DNA of 64,000 nucleotides from Ezakiella massiliensis (GCF_900120165.1 NZ_LT635475.1:1302001-1366000); one strand, 5' to 3'; shown: positions 35,989 through 45,062, counted from the first letter of the stretch. Made by a program: numbers and translations. Notes: generated by a model from the sequence alone, not told the origin.

Positions 35989-37191
35989 ATGGAAAGAAAA
36001 ATTAACCCAAGACTATACCTAGATGTTCACGCAATTCAAACCCTACCACCAGCAAATATCAATAGGGACGATACAGGTAGTCCAAAGACTGCTCAATATG
36101 GAGGAGTGACAAGGGCCAGAGTTAGTTCTCAAAGCTGGAAGAGAGCAATCAGATTAGAATTCCCAAGTATACTTCAGGGGACCAGAACAAAAAGAGTTCT
36201 GGAGTTATTTTCTAAACAGTTTAATGATAAAGGCTTAGATTTTGAATCCAACACTCAATATGATATTCTATTTTTAATAGAATCCTTAGGTTTTGGTGTA
36301 AAAGAAAAGAATGGTGAGTCAGTGCTGGATGTGCTTTTTATGTACAGCAAAGATCAAGTAAATAGTATAATTGAATACTATTTAGAAAACAAGGAAGAAA
36401 TATCATATCTAGGAAAGTTATATCTAGAAGAATTGCAAGAGGAAAAAGATAATGACAAGAAGAAGGGAAGTTTAAAACGATGGAGAAAATTTTAAAAAAA
36501 AGATTTAGGGAAAAAAACTGAGATTAACAAAGACATCGAAGAAATTTTAATAAAAAACAATTCTGTAGACACGTATCTTTTTGGGAGAATGCTAGCTGGT
36601 AAGAATAATTTTAGTGTAGACGCTTCATCTCAAGTTGCCCACGCAATATCAACTCATGCTATAGAAAGTGAATTTGACTTTTTCACAGCTGTTGATGATC
36701 TTGCTCCTGAAGATAATGCAGGGGCTGGCATGCTTGGTACAATCGAATACAATTCATCTACACTTTATCGCTACGCTAATATTGCCCTCCACGATTTTTA
36801 TAAGCAATTGGGCGACAAGGAAAGCACAATTACTGCAACTAAACTCTTTGTGGAAGCCTTTGTTAAGTCCATGCCAACAGGTAAGATAAATACATTTGCC
36901 AACCAAACCCTGCCACAAGCAGTTGTCGTATCATTAAGGGCAGACAGACCAGTAAATATGGTTAGCGCCTTTGAAAAGCCAGTAAAGTCTAACGAAGGAT
37001 ATGTGAACAAGTCTATTGAAAGGCTCTTTGAAGAGTATACAAAATACGACAAAATTCTAGACAAGCCAATCTATACAGCTTACTTGCTTATCGATGACAT
37101 AAATGTAAACGATATTGGCAAGGCAGAAGGCAGTATAAATGAACTTTTAAACGATTTAGAAGTAGAAATAAACAAAAATCTTGAAGATTAG
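35989..37191 (+). pseudogene. casC: Type I-E Cascade backbone Cas7 (Cse4/CasC) with an in-frame stop codon
   Basis: The N-terminal part (LYLDVHAIQTLPPANINRDD, VSSQSWKRAIR) and the C-terminal part (FGRMLAG, SQVAHAISTHAIESEFDFF) are both Cas7e. They lie in the same frame, but TAA at 36493-36495 separates them. After the stop the frame is open (KKDLGKKTEINKDIEEILI) to the second part, so nothing is missing. The stop sits before an A8 run (TTTTAAAAAAAAG), and a shifted frame just upstream would read TMEKILKK without a stop, so either one nonsense change, a pair of indels, or slippage on the A run could explain it. As written, Cascade would lack its backbone. Confidence 0.8.
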
Positions 37192-37201
37192 GTGATGAAT
37201 T

Positions 37202-37900
37202 TTGAAAACGCTTTTATTAAGACTAAAGGGACCCATGCAAGCCTGGGGTACATCTTCGCGTTTTGAAACCAGGACAACTGACTATTATCCATCAAAATCT
37301 GCAGTTATAGGAATAATTGCAGCAAGTTTTGGTTACAAGAGAGACGAAGTTGACAAGGTTCAAAAATTAAATAACCTTGATTTTGCAGTCCGTATTGACC
37401 AAGAGGGAGTCCTTGCCAGAGATTATCACATAGCTAGCAAGTACAAAGCCAAGGGGACTCTTGATAGAAATTATGTAACCAACCGCTATTATATGGAGGA
37501 CGCAGTATTTGTGGTTGCCATATCTCATGCAGATGAAGAGTGGTTGGATGAGATTTACTATGCTCTAACCCATCCTTACTTCCAGCCCTTTATGGGCAGG
37601 AGGTCTTGCCCTCTACCTGGAGATTTTATAATAGGCTTTACAGATCAGGGGCCCATAGAGGCACTTCAAACTTTGGATTGGCAGGCTTCAGACTGGTACA
37701 AGAAAAAACATAAATCTTATAGGGCTGACATATATGCGGACAAGGATCTTTTGCCTGACTCACCAGCAAAAATGAGAAATGATCGAGTGATTTCCTTCTC
37801 TCAAAAAGAGCGTAAATTTGGACCGCGTTTTGAAGCAAGGACAGACCAAGTATTAGCGAGTGAAAGCGATGAGCCGCTGGATTTTTACGAAAGTATATAG
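37202..37900 (+). CDS. casD: Type I-E Cascade subunit Cas5e (CasD)
   Basis: 232 residues. Start is TTG at 37202: the only ATG nearby is in another frame, AGGTGA is in position, and LLLRLKGPMQAWGTSSRFETR is the conserved Cas5 N-terminus. Other family stretches are PSKSAVIGIIAASFG and PFMGRRSCPLPG. It binds the 5' handle of crRNA. Confidence 0.9.
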   Translation: MKTLLLRLKGPMQAWGTSSRFETRTTDYYPSKSAVIGIIAASFGYKRDEVDKVQKLNNLDFAVRIDQEGVLARDYHIASKYKAKGTLDRNYVTNRYYMEDAVFVVAISHADEEWLDEIYYALTHPYFQPFMGRRSCPLPGDFIIGFTDQGPIEALQTLDWQASDWYKKKHKSYRADIYADKDLLPDSPAKMRNDRVISFSQKERKFGPRFEARTDQVLASESDEPLDFYESI

Positions 37901-37909
37901 GGGTGCAAT

Positions 37910-38569
37910 ATGTATTTATCAAGAGTTGAAATAGACCTATACAATCGAAAAACCTTAAGAGATTTAGACCACCTAGGTTGCTATCATGGCTGGATTGAGG
38001 ATTCATTTTCCGATGACAGAAATAAATCTAAGGCTGATCGCAGCAGAAAACTTTGGCGGATTGACACCATCAAAGATAAATCATACCTATTAATCTTAAG
38101 CGAGGATAAACCTGATTTTAATAGCCTAGAAAAGTATGGGGTAAAAGGGATGGCCACTTGCAAATCTTATGATGAATTTTTAGATTCTTTAAAAGAAGGC
38201 ATGAGGGCAAACTTTAGAATCAAATTAAATACAGTAAAATCTATTAGAGACAAGGATAATCCGGAAAAACGAGGACAGCTGGTCCCTGTTCCCTTGGATG
38301 AATTAAATGACTATTTTATGGCAAGAACTGAAAAAAATGGATTTACTGTAAGGCCTGATGAATTTTCTATAGCTAGTCGTGATGAAGAAGTTTTTGTCCG
38401 CCATGACGAAGATAAAGCCAAGGCTGCTAATTTAAAATTAGTAAGTGCAACCTATGAAGGCGTTCTTACTATCACAGACTTGGATAAATTTAAAAAAGCC
38501 TTAGTTTCTGGAATTGGCAAGAAAAAAGCCTATGGTTTTGGATTTTTAACAATAATTCCCATAAAATGA
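37910..38569 (+). CDS. casE: CRISPR RNA endonuclease Cas6e (CasE)
   Basis: 219 residues. N-terminal YLSRVEIDL and DLDHLGCYHGWIEDSF with the catalytic-region His near residue 26, and the glycine-rich loop GIGKKKAYGFGFLTI at the C-terminus, are Cas6e hallmarks. It cuts the pre-crRNA at the hairpin of each repeat. It is the last cas gene; no cas1 or cas2 follows. Confidence 0.9.
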   Translation: MYLSRVEIDLYNRKTLRDLDHLGCYHGWIEDSFSDDRNKSKADRSRKLWRIDTIKDKSYLLILSEDKPDFNSLEKYGVKGMATCKSYDEFLDSLKEGMRANFRIKLNTVKSIRDKDNPEKRGQLVPVPLDELNDYFMARTEKNGFTVRPDEFSIASRDEEVFVRHDEDKAKAANLKLVSATYEGVLTITDLDKFKKALVSGIGKKKAYGFGFLTIIPIK

Positions 38570-38668
38570 AACAGATTTCCGGTGCAAAAAAGACAGAGCT
38601 AAAGGAACTGCCCAGAATATATGAGTGATTTATGCACTAATTTTATGGCAATGTATTGATTTATATTT

Positions 38669-39495
38669 AAAATTTCCGCACACGCGGGGGTGATCCCGAC
38701 GAACAGGACGAGAACACGGAGCTGGCCAAGCAATTCCCGCGCACGCGGGGGTGATTTTAGCTCTTGCCTGGTCGCCCATACAAGGCTGTCGTAATTCCCG
38801 CACACGCGGTGGTGATCCTGAAGATGAAAATGGGTTCTTGAACTATTGTATGTACTTCCCGCATTCGCGGGGGTGATCCTGTCAGTAAATGTCAGTAAAT
38901 ATTGTGGTATAAGTAATTCCCGCACACGCGGTGGTGATCCTATGAGCGACGAACACTTTGCAGGCAATGTATCGTAATTCCCGCACACGCGGGGGTGATC
39001 CCTATGTAGAATTTCAAGCCAATGTGTTTGCGGAAAGTAATTCCCGCGCACGCGGGGGTGATCCCACAATTGAGTACGCAAAATTAATGCAAAAGAAGCA
39101 ATTCCCGCGCACGCGGGGGTGATCCCAGAAATAGTGGTTGAGCGTAAGTCGAGCAAAAGTAATTCCCGCGCACGCGGGGGTGATCCCGAGCTTTAAATCA
39201 AAGGAGGAAATTATGAAACGTAATTCCCGCGCACGCGGGGGTGATCCCCTAGCCAATAGTTCTTTAATTCCACCAATTCCCGTAATTCCCGCGCACGCGG
39301 GGGTGATCCCTTGGTCGACTGTTGAGTTCTCAATCATGATTAGTAATTCCCGCGCACGCGGGGGTGATCCCGAATTACAAAAAATCAATAAAGAGATTCC
39401 AAAGTAATTCCCGCGCACGCGGGGGTGATCCTAAAAGAAGCACTACACTTTTGCCATGCTTTCGGTAATTCCCGCACTCTTTGCGGGGTTGGATC
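38669..39495 (+). CRISPR. Type I-E CRISPR array 1 (14 repeats, 13 spacers)
   Basis: 29-base repeats beginning GTAATTCCCGCG and ending GCGGGGGTGATCC(C), with 32-base spacers (one of 34). Repeat starts are 38669, 38730, 38791, 38852, 38913, 38974, 39037, 39098, 39159, 39220, 39281, 39342, 39403 and 39464. Repeats 7-13 are near-identical; repeats 1-6 near the cas genes vary, and repeat 14 is expanded (CCCGCACTCTTTGCGGGG). About 100 AT-rich bases separate cas6e from the first repeat. The orientation agrees with the cas operon, since the crRNA hairpin arms CCCGC/GCGGG lie in the expected place. Confidence 0.95.
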
Positions 39496-39654
39496 CAAAA
39501 TTTGTGGTCTAAGGGGCGACCTTCATTGTGAATTAGATTTATTCCAACTCTCGGAGGGCAGTAGCCCACCTGCGACTTAAAAAAATCGATTCACTTCGAA
39601 TCTCATCCCCTTATCCTCACAAATTTTATGGGTAAAAATATAGTGAATGAAAAA
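39496..39654 (+). repeat. Composite repeat element, copy D, in a spacer position of the CRISPR locus
   Basis: Reads AAATTTGTGGTCTAAGGGGCG to CCTCACAAATTTTATGGG, the family termini, with a GGAGGGC/GCCCACC hairpin between. It lies exactly between two degenerate CRISPR repeats (39464-39495 and 39655-39684). Copy E is almost identical and lies in the same context. Confidence 0.75.
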
Positions 39655-39808
39655 CTTTCCCGCGCTGTTGGCAGGGGTGATCCTGTGCATACCAGTTGTA
39701 TAGCTCCAGTATTTTGTAATTCCCGCACATGCGGGGGTGATCCTGACTGGGATTTGTGGTATCAGTTTTTGCGAGTGTAATTCCCGCGCTCTTTGCGGGG
39801 TTGGATCC
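39655..39808 (+). CRISPR. CRISPR array 2 (three repeats, two spacers)
   Basis: A degenerate repeat (39655-39684, CCCGCGCTGTTGGCAGGGGT), a good repeat (39716-39744) and an expanded repeat (39777-39808) identical in its odd CTCTTTGCGGGGTTGG part to the last repeat of array 1. Spacers are 31-32 bases. Confidence 0.85.
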
Positions 39809-40000
39809 AAAATTTGTGGTCTAAGGGGCGACCTTCTTTATGAATTAGATTTATTTCAACTCTTGGAGGGCAGGAGCCCACCTGCGACTTGAAAAAATCG
39901 ATTCACTTCGAATTTCATCCCCTTATACTCACAAATTTTATGGGTAAAAATATAGTGGATGAAAAACTTTCCCTCGCTTTTTGTGGAGGTGTTTGGATAA
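39809..40000 (+). repeat. Composite repeat element, copy E, with a terminal degenerate CRISPR repeat
   Basis: Near-identical to copy D over about 160 bases and followed, like D, by AACTTTCCC and a repeat-like remnant (CTTTTTGTGGAGGTG). The unit 39464-39776 and the unit from 39777 onward therefore look like a tandem duplication with a period of 313 bases. Confidence 0.75.
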
Positions 40001-40123
40001 GGGCTTGTATGAGGTGTTTATAATTATAAAGATATAAATTTTTATGAAAATTTTATATCTTGTGATATAATTGATTCAAGAATATTAGCATGATTTTGTG
40101 TTTTGAAAAATATAGGAGAGGGC

Positions 40124-40585
40124 ATGGATAGGTTAAAGGCAAGGGAAATTTTTGATAAGTATACAAAAAAACTCAGGATTGTTCCTGAGTGGGATATTAG
40201 GTTGGAATTTGTGGAGGATGAGGACTGGAAGAAAACGGGGGATTTTAAGATTGATCCAACTGATAAAAAGGCAATTTTAATGTTAAATGCTGCGAGTCCC
40301 AAAGATGAAAACATTGAAGAGACGATTGTTCACGAGCTCATGCACATAAAGATGTATCCACTGGACCAGGTTTGCGAGTCCATGATAATTAATATGTTTG
40401 AAGAGGGAAGCAGGGAACAGAACTTCGCATATCAAACTTTTTTTGAAACCCTTGAAGTTACCGTTGAAGAGCTGGCCAAGTGCTTCCTGTTGGAATTTGG
40501 TGAAAACACAGAATTTTCTTTTGGTAGAATGAAAAAAATAAAGTCCTTTAATGAATTGTATGATGGCCTTAAAAAATTGGATTGA
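40124..40585 (+). CDS. Zincin-like metallopeptidase (HELMH motif), copy 1
   Basis: 153 residues from ATG 40124 (AGGAG site); an upstream in-frame ATG at 40103 has no ribosome site and the paralogue begins at the equivalent Met. Motif IVHELMHIK (about residues 69-77) is the zinc-binding HExxH helix; a downstream Glu in FEEGSREQ or FFETLE could be the third ligand. No signal peptide. Copy 2 at 55495 differs at about ten residues. Such small zincins often cleave regulators, for example IrrE/ImmA partners, but no regulator is adjacent here. Confidence 0.7.
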   Translation: MDRLKAREIFDKYTKKLRIVPEWDIRLEFVEDEDWKKTGDFKIDPTDKKAILMLNAASPKDENIEETIVHELMHIKMYPLDQVCESMIINMFEEGSREQNFAYQTFFETLEVTVEELAKCFLLEFGENTEFSFGRMKKIKSFNELYDGLKKLD

Positions 40586-40599
40586 GAGATTTAAAATTT

Positions 40600-40626
40600 G
40601 GCTCACATTATTGTGGGCCTTTTTTG
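40600..40626 (+). terminator. Intrinsic terminator after zincin copy 1
   Basis: Arms GGCTCACA and TGTGGGCC (one G-U pair) followed by TTTTTT. Confidence 0.75.
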
Positions 40627-40636
40627 TATAAAAAAA

Positions 40637-40685
40637 TGGCCGGGATAAACCACGGCCTCTACAACGCTTCGCGTTATTTGTTTTA
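40637..40685 (-). repeat. REP-like hairpin
   Basis: GGCCGGG-ATAAA-CC-A-CGGCC followed by TCTACAACGCTTCGCGTTATT; read on the minus strand it is AACGCGAAGCGTTGTAGAGG before a hairpin with TTTAT in the loop. Same family as 53886-53930 and 56010-56055. Confidence 0.7.
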
Positions 40686-40707
40686 AAATTTATCTACCTT
40701 ATACATA

Positions 40708-40990
40708 CAATTTGCTAGGGAATTTCGATGAGGGCCGTAAGATTCACCAATCGAACATCGTTATCACTCGTTCTCTTGGGAATCTCTGACACGAGACCTG
40801 CTAGCCAATCAACTTCGCCTTTTCGAAATTTTTTTGTCCGAAATAAATCGGACGCTACATGAAAATTTCGAGGCTCGTTTCTTGGGCTAGGGCTTCGAAG
40901 TGAAATAAATTTTTTAGGACGCAGGTGTACTGATGTGTACATCGAGGACTAAAAAAATTTTTCACGAGAATGTCGCGAAATTAACAGCAA
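40708..40990 (-). repeat. Composite intergenic repeat element, copy F
   Basis: On the minus strand it matches copy A closely (CGCGACATTCTCGTGAAAAA, TAGTCCTCGATGTACAC, GAAGCCCTAGCCCAAGA, GATTGGCTAGCAGGTCTCGT, GGTGAATCTTACGGCC). It contains a nested structured module (40739-40786) and a REP hairpin GTCCGA-AATAAA-TCGGAC (40836-40853) inside outer arms TCGAAATTTT/AAAATTTCGA. Confidence 0.8.
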
Positions 40991-40995
40991 ATAAA

Positions 40996-41352
40996 TTATT
41001 GCCTGTGAGATGGGTCGGTGACGCCTATAATCTGTCCAACCGGCACCGTAAACATCAGTCCCACTCCTGGCTTGGTCATGTCGCCCAGGATTTCTTGGAT
41101 GGCTTTGATTGCCTTGTCCAGTGTTTCTTCGTCATCGCAAACTGTAAAGACGACCTTGTTGTAGGGTCTATTGTTGTCGATGGCAAAGCGGAGGAGGCCT
41201 CCGAAGAGTTGGCCGTCGCCTGTTGATAGGGCTGAGCCCATGCCTTGTGAATCTATGATGGTGGCTCCGCGCACACCTGATTTGACTAGGTTTTCTAGTA
41301 TTTCATTTAACTTATTGGTTTCGTTTAAAATTAAGAATAATACGTTTTTCAT
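40996..41352 (-). CDS. PII-like regulatory protein next to the antiporter
   Basis: 118 residues, start at 41352 behind AGGAGG. A small alpha/beta protein: KNVLFLILNETNKLNEILENL, then GVRGATIIDSQGMGSAL (ligand-loop-like glycine region), YNKVVFTVCDDEETLDKAI, and a C-terminal GVGLMFTVPVGQIIG. This is the ferredoxin-like pattern of PII/CutA-type proteins. It begins eight bases after the antiporter gene ends and shares its strand, which suggests it senses a ligand and controls the antiporter. Confidence 0.7.
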   Translation of the reverse strand: MKNVLFLILNETNKLNEILENLVKSGVRGATIIDSQGMGSALSTGDGQLFGGLLRFAIDNNRPYNKVVFTVCDDEETLDKAIKAIQEILGDMTKPGVGLMFTVPVGQIIGVTDPSHRQ

Positions 41353-41360
41353 ATGTCCTC

Positions 41361-42551
41361 CTATTTCCAAGTTTTATCTACGCCGTCTACTTCTCCTGCC
41401 TTGGTGATTGAAATTTTTGCCAAGATTGGTCCCATGATTTCAAAGACTAGGACTGAGAAGAGGATTACTGTGATTATTTCTCCTGCATGGTCGGGGAGCT
41501 CGCGCGCCACGATCATGGACAGGCCGATTGAAATTCCGCCCTGGGGCAAAAGTGCCAGGCCCAACCATTTTTGTACCCTTGGAGGGGCGTTTACCATTTT
41601 TGCTCCAATGGTTGCTCCTGAAATTTTTCCTATGGCCCTGGAGAGGGCATAGACAACTCCGAGAAAGCCGATTGATTTTAAGACCGACAGGTTCAAGCTC
41701 GCTCCAGCAAAGGTAAAGAAGAGCAAGTGAATTGGCGGTGCAAATTCATTTATGATATCAAAGATTCTTTTGATATTGCGATTGAGGTTGCAGGCTGTTG
41801 CGCCGACGACCATGTTGCACAAGAGGGCCGATATGCCAAACATATTTGCAAGGCCAGTTGTACCAAGTATGGTCACGAGGATCAGACATAGCATGTGGTC
41901 GTGCGATTTGATTTTGGTCGACAAAAATGTAAAAATATAACCGACCACAAAGCCGAGTCCAATTGAATAAATTATTTCCAAAAAGGGTGCTGCAAACATC
42001 ATGACCTTGGAGACGTCGCCGGTTGCCCCTATGCTAATTTTGGCTAGGGACATACAAATGCCAAAGGCGATTATGCCAAGCACATCGTCGAGAGCCGCTA
42101 CTGGTAGTATGGTCCTTGTTAGGGGGCCGTCAGCCCTGTACTGTTTGATGATCATAACCGTGCCTGCAGGCGCTGTGGCAGCTGACATAGAGGCTATGAT
42201 TATGGAGAAGACAAAGCTCTGTCCTAAGACATATCTCATCATCACAAAGACGATGGCGAGGACGCCCACGACTTCCATGACTGTGATTACAAAGACATCC
42301 TTGCCCAGCTTTTTTAAATCGGGGAGGAAAAATTCTCCGCCGATGGCAAAGGCTATAATGCCCAGTGCAAATTCGTTTACAAATTCAATAATGCCGGCGT
42401 CGTCTGGGGTTACGAGTTTTAAAAACGAGGGGCCCAAGAGCAGTCCTGCCAGCAAATATCCTGTTACATTTGGTAGATTTAATCGCTTGGAGACCTTGCC
42501 TCCTGCGATTCCAAATAAAATTATTATAGCTATTTTTAAACTTATATTCAT
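41361..42551 (-). CDS. Cation/proton antiporter (CPA2 type)
   Basis: 396 residues with about twelve hydrophobic segments. Family stretches: LPNVTGYLLAGLLLGPSFL, ATAPAGTVMIIKQYRADGPL, LDDVLGIIAFGI (conserved Asp pair region). It lacks the C-terminal TrkA-N domain that controls Kef systems, and the adjacent PII-like protein may replace it. The exchanged cation (Na+ or K+) cannot be determined here. Confidence 0.85.
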   Translation of the reverse strand: MNISLKIAIIILFGIAGGKVSKRLNLPNVTGYLLAGLLLGPSFLKLVTPDDAGIIEFVNEFALGIIAFAIGGEFFLPDLKKLGKDVFVITVMEVVGVLAIVFVMMRYVLGQSFVFSIIIASMSAATAPAGTVMIIKQYRADGPLTRTILPVAALDDVLGIIAFGICMSLAKISIGATGDVSKVMMFAAPFLEIIYSIGLGFVVGYIFTFLSTKIKSHDHMLCLILVTILGTTGLANMFGISALLCNMVVGATACNLNRNIKRIFDIINEFAPPIHLLFFTFAGASLNLSVLKSIGFLGVVYALSRAIGKISGATIGAKMVNAPPRVQKWLGLALLPQGGISIGLSMIVARELPDHAGEIITVILFSVLVFEIMGPILAKISITKAGEVDGVDKTWK

Positions 42552-42784
42552 CCCACCACTCCTCCCTTAATGCCCTTATTATATCATATTTTAGGCATTT
42601 TTTCTATCTTGTGTTTAATATATATGTTTTTTGTTAACCTTTTTATTTTAAAAGGGCTTTTTTATTGGACAAATATTTTTTTGTAAGACAAATTATCCCA
42701 AGGCCTTTAACCAAAATGTAATTGCAGGAGGCGGGAGTCTGTGGTAGAATAAGTATATATTTACATTTGATGTGGAGGTTTTTT

Positions 42785-44143
42785 ATGCTTAAAAAAATTT
42801 TAAGGGATAAGGAATTTGTAAATGCGACCTTGCAGATTGCAATACCGGTTACAATTCAGTCGCTTATCGCCTCGTCCCTAAATACTTTGGATACTTTTAT
42901 GATTACCAAGCTTGGCACGGCCGCCATTGCAGGCGTTGGTCTGGCCAACCAGGTTTTCTTTTTCTTTAGCTTTTTTCTATTTGGTTTAAATACGGGATCG
43001 GCTATTTTATTTTCACAATTTAACGGCAGGGAGGATTACAAATCTGTGCGAAAGACCATGATCCTTTCCCTCAAATTTTCATTTTTTATAGCTCTGATCT
43101 TTAATATTTGCGCCCTAACTTTTCCCAATCAGATTATTGCGCTTTTTATAGCCGATGATCCTATGGTTATTGAAGCTGGCGTAATTTATTTAAGGGCGGT
43201 TTCCTCTTCTTATATAGTGACGGCCCTGTCCTTTGCCTTTGGCGTGGCCATGCGGTCAACGGGTAATCCCCGTACGCCTTTAATGGCTTCCATTATTTCG
43301 TTTTTTGCCAACGCCTTTTTTAACTACTGCTTTATCTTTGGTAAATTTGGCATGCCTGAGCTGGGCGTTTTGGGTGCAGCGGTTGGGACTATTATAGCAA
43401 GATTTATCGAGCTGGGCGTTTATATTTTTGTAGTTGTTAAGTACAAGGGGCCTCTTTATTTTAGGCTGGCCGAATTTTTCAAGACGGATTTTAAATTTTT
43501 CAAAAACTTTTCCCTAATAGTTATACCGGTAATTTTGGAGGAAATCCTCTGGTCATTTGCCCAAGTCCTCTACAACTTTTTCTACGCCAAGACCGGTGTT
43601 GATTCAACGGCGGCCGTACAAGTGGCCTTTGCCGTTTCAAATATGCTTTATATATTTGCCCGCGGACTTTCCTCTGCAACTGCGGTTGTAGTTGGGACCA
43701 AGATTGGCGAGGGCGATTTGGACCGGGCCCAAGACATGGCCGACAAGTCTATCATCGCTTCGCTTTATCTGGGAGCCTTCCTGGGAATAATTTTAATTTT
43801 GGCCAGGAAATATCTGCTCTTGCTCTTTGATCTGACACCAGAGGTTAGACAAATTGCCATGGAGGCCTTGGTTGTAATGGGAATTTTTTATCCGATCAAG
43901 ACCGCCAACTCCACAATCGTGGTCGGCGTTGTCCGCGGTGGCGGCGACATAAAATACTCCCTGGTGGCCGAGACTTCAACAGCCTATTTAATCGGAGTCC
44001 CAATGGCTTATTTGGGAGCCATAGTTTTGGGCTGGCCACTCTATGGGGTCATGGTTTTGATTTCTCTGGAAGAAGTTGCCAAGTTGCTTGCAACCTTGCC
44101 CAGGACCAGAAATAAAAAATGGATTAGGAGGCTGGCGGCATGA
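42785..44143 (+). CDS. MATE-family efflux transporter
   Basis: 452 residues, start at ATG 42785 behind GGAGG; the frame extends upstream without a start site. Twelve hydrophobic segments; MATE halves start at FVNATLQIAIPVTIQSLIAS and NFSLIVIPVILEEILWSF. It is a second, different MATE protein from that at 26896. Its last four bases overlap the next start (ATGA). Confidence 0.87.
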   Translation: MLKKILRDKEFVNATLQIAIPVTIQSLIASSLNTLDTFMITKLGTAAIAGVGLANQVFFFFSFFLFGLNTGSAILFSQFNGREDYKSVRKTMILSLKFSFFIALIFNICALTFPNQIIALFIADDPMVIEAGVIYLRAVSSSYIVTALSFAFGVAMRSTGNPRTPLMASIISFFANAFFNYCFIFGKFGMPELGVLGAAVGTIIARFIELGVYIFVVVKYKGPLYFRLAEFFKTDFKFFKNFSLIVIPVILEEILWSFAQVLYNFFYAKTGVDSTAAVQVAFAVSNMLYIFARGLSSATAVVVGTKIGEGDLDRAQDMADKSIIASLYLGAFLGIILILARKYLLLLFDLTPEVRQIAMEALVVMGIFYPIKTANSTIVVGVVRGGGDIKYSLVAETSTAYLIGVPMAYLGAIVLGWPLYGVMVLISLEEVAKLLATLPRTRNKKWIRRLAA

Positions 44144-44382
44144 GCCTAGTTGCAATTGCAATTGTAATCTTAGTCTATTTAATATTAAAATTTTCCTTTA
44201 AGACGATTCTAAAACTCCTGGTAAACGCAGCTGTCGGCTTTGTTATAATTATTGTTATAAACGCCTTTATATCCATGGTGGGCGGGGAGATTCCCCTGAA
44301 CTTTTTGAACTCCCTCCTCATAGGATTTTTCGGCGTGCCAATGGCGATCATAATGGTGGTGTATTATTTATGGATCAAATGA
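44140..44382 (+). CDS. BofA-family small membrane protein
   Basis: 80 residues, almost entirely two or three hydrophobic helices with the family-like stretch VNAAVGFVIIIVINAF and GEIPLNFLNSLLIGFFGVPM. In Bacillus BofA inhibits pro-sigma-K processing, but BofA-domain proteins also occur in organisms without sporulation. It is coupled by overlaps to the MATE gene and to pgeF; its role here is unknown. Confidence 0.75.
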   Translation: MSLVAIAIVILVYLILKFSFKTILKLLVNAAVGFVIIIVINAFISMVGGEIPLNFLNSLLIGFFGVPMAIIMVVYYLWIK

Positions 44383-45062
44383 AAAAATATGCAGACGGAA
44401 TTTATGTAAAGGAATTTGCGGACGGGGCCAGGCTTTTTATGACGGGCCTTCCCTATAATTTCCGCCGTTACAATGTGAAAAACACCAATAAATTCCTCAG
44501 GCACTTCAAGATGACGAACAAGCCCATTTCAAAGACCAGGCAAAAGCACACGAAAAATATAATCGTCGACCCGCATCCGGGCGAGTTCGTGGGCGTGGAC
44601 GGCTTTATTAGTGACGGTAGTCCAGTCATGGTCGTCACGGCCGATTGCATACCGATTTTAATCAAGGATAAAAATTCCAAGAGGGCCGCCCTCCTGCATT
44701 CAGGTTGGAGGGGCGTGCAAAAACGCATCTATTGTGAGGCCATAAATAAACTTGGCAGGCGGACAGAAATGGAAGCCTATCTCTTACCATCAATACAAAA
44801 AGCCTCCTTCAAAGTGAGCGAGGACTTTGTAAAGGAATTTAAAGGGCGGAGGGACTTTAACAAGTTCTTGACTGTGGATGAAAAAAATCCAGGCAAATAT
44901 TATTTTGACTTGCAAAAATTCGTCAAAGCGGAATTGATCGGCGCAGGATTAAAAGCGAAGGATATTTATATTTGCAAACACGATACATTTACGAGTAAAA
45001 TTTTCCATTCATACAGAAGAGAAAAAGGGAATTATGGGCTGAACGCAATAATCTATTTATAA
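44370..45062 (+). CDS. pgeF: PgeF/YfiH-type multicopper (laccase-domain) protein
   Basis: 230 residues. The metal-binding residues of the family are present: His in RQKHTK, Cys in VTADCIPI, His in LLHSGWRGVQ. The family acts as peptidoglycan editing factor or purine nucleoside phosphorylase/adenosine deaminase. One usual feature, the PSIGPCC motif, is altered to LPSIQKASFKV, so activity may differ. It overlaps the previous gene by 13 bases. Confidence 0.82.
   Translation: MDQMKKYADGIYVKEFADGARLFMTGLPYNFRRYNVKNTNKFLRHFKMTNKPISKTRQKHTKNIIVDPHPGEFVGVDGFISDGSPVMVVTADCIPILIKDKNSKRAALLHSGWRGVQKRIYCEAINKLGRRTEMEAYLLPSIQKASFKVSEDFVKEFKGRRDFNKFLTVDEKNPGKYYFDLQKFVKAELIGAGLKAKDIYICKHDTFTSKIFHSYRREKGNYGLNAIIYL

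Noticed and set aside
35989..37191. Two separate cas7-like genes
   Set aside because: Both parts are in one frame, together cover one Cas7e exactly, and the DNA between is open apart from one stop.
38599..39418. Long minus-strand open frames across the CRISPR array
   Set aside because: They are translations of the repeat unit (recurring PRVRG/PRARELL patterns) and follow the array period; not genes.
38698..39463. CRISPR spacers matching genes within this window
   Set aside because: By eye only short matches of about 12 bases were found (for example GAGCTGGCCAAG), which are not convincing; a BLAST of all spacers would be needed.
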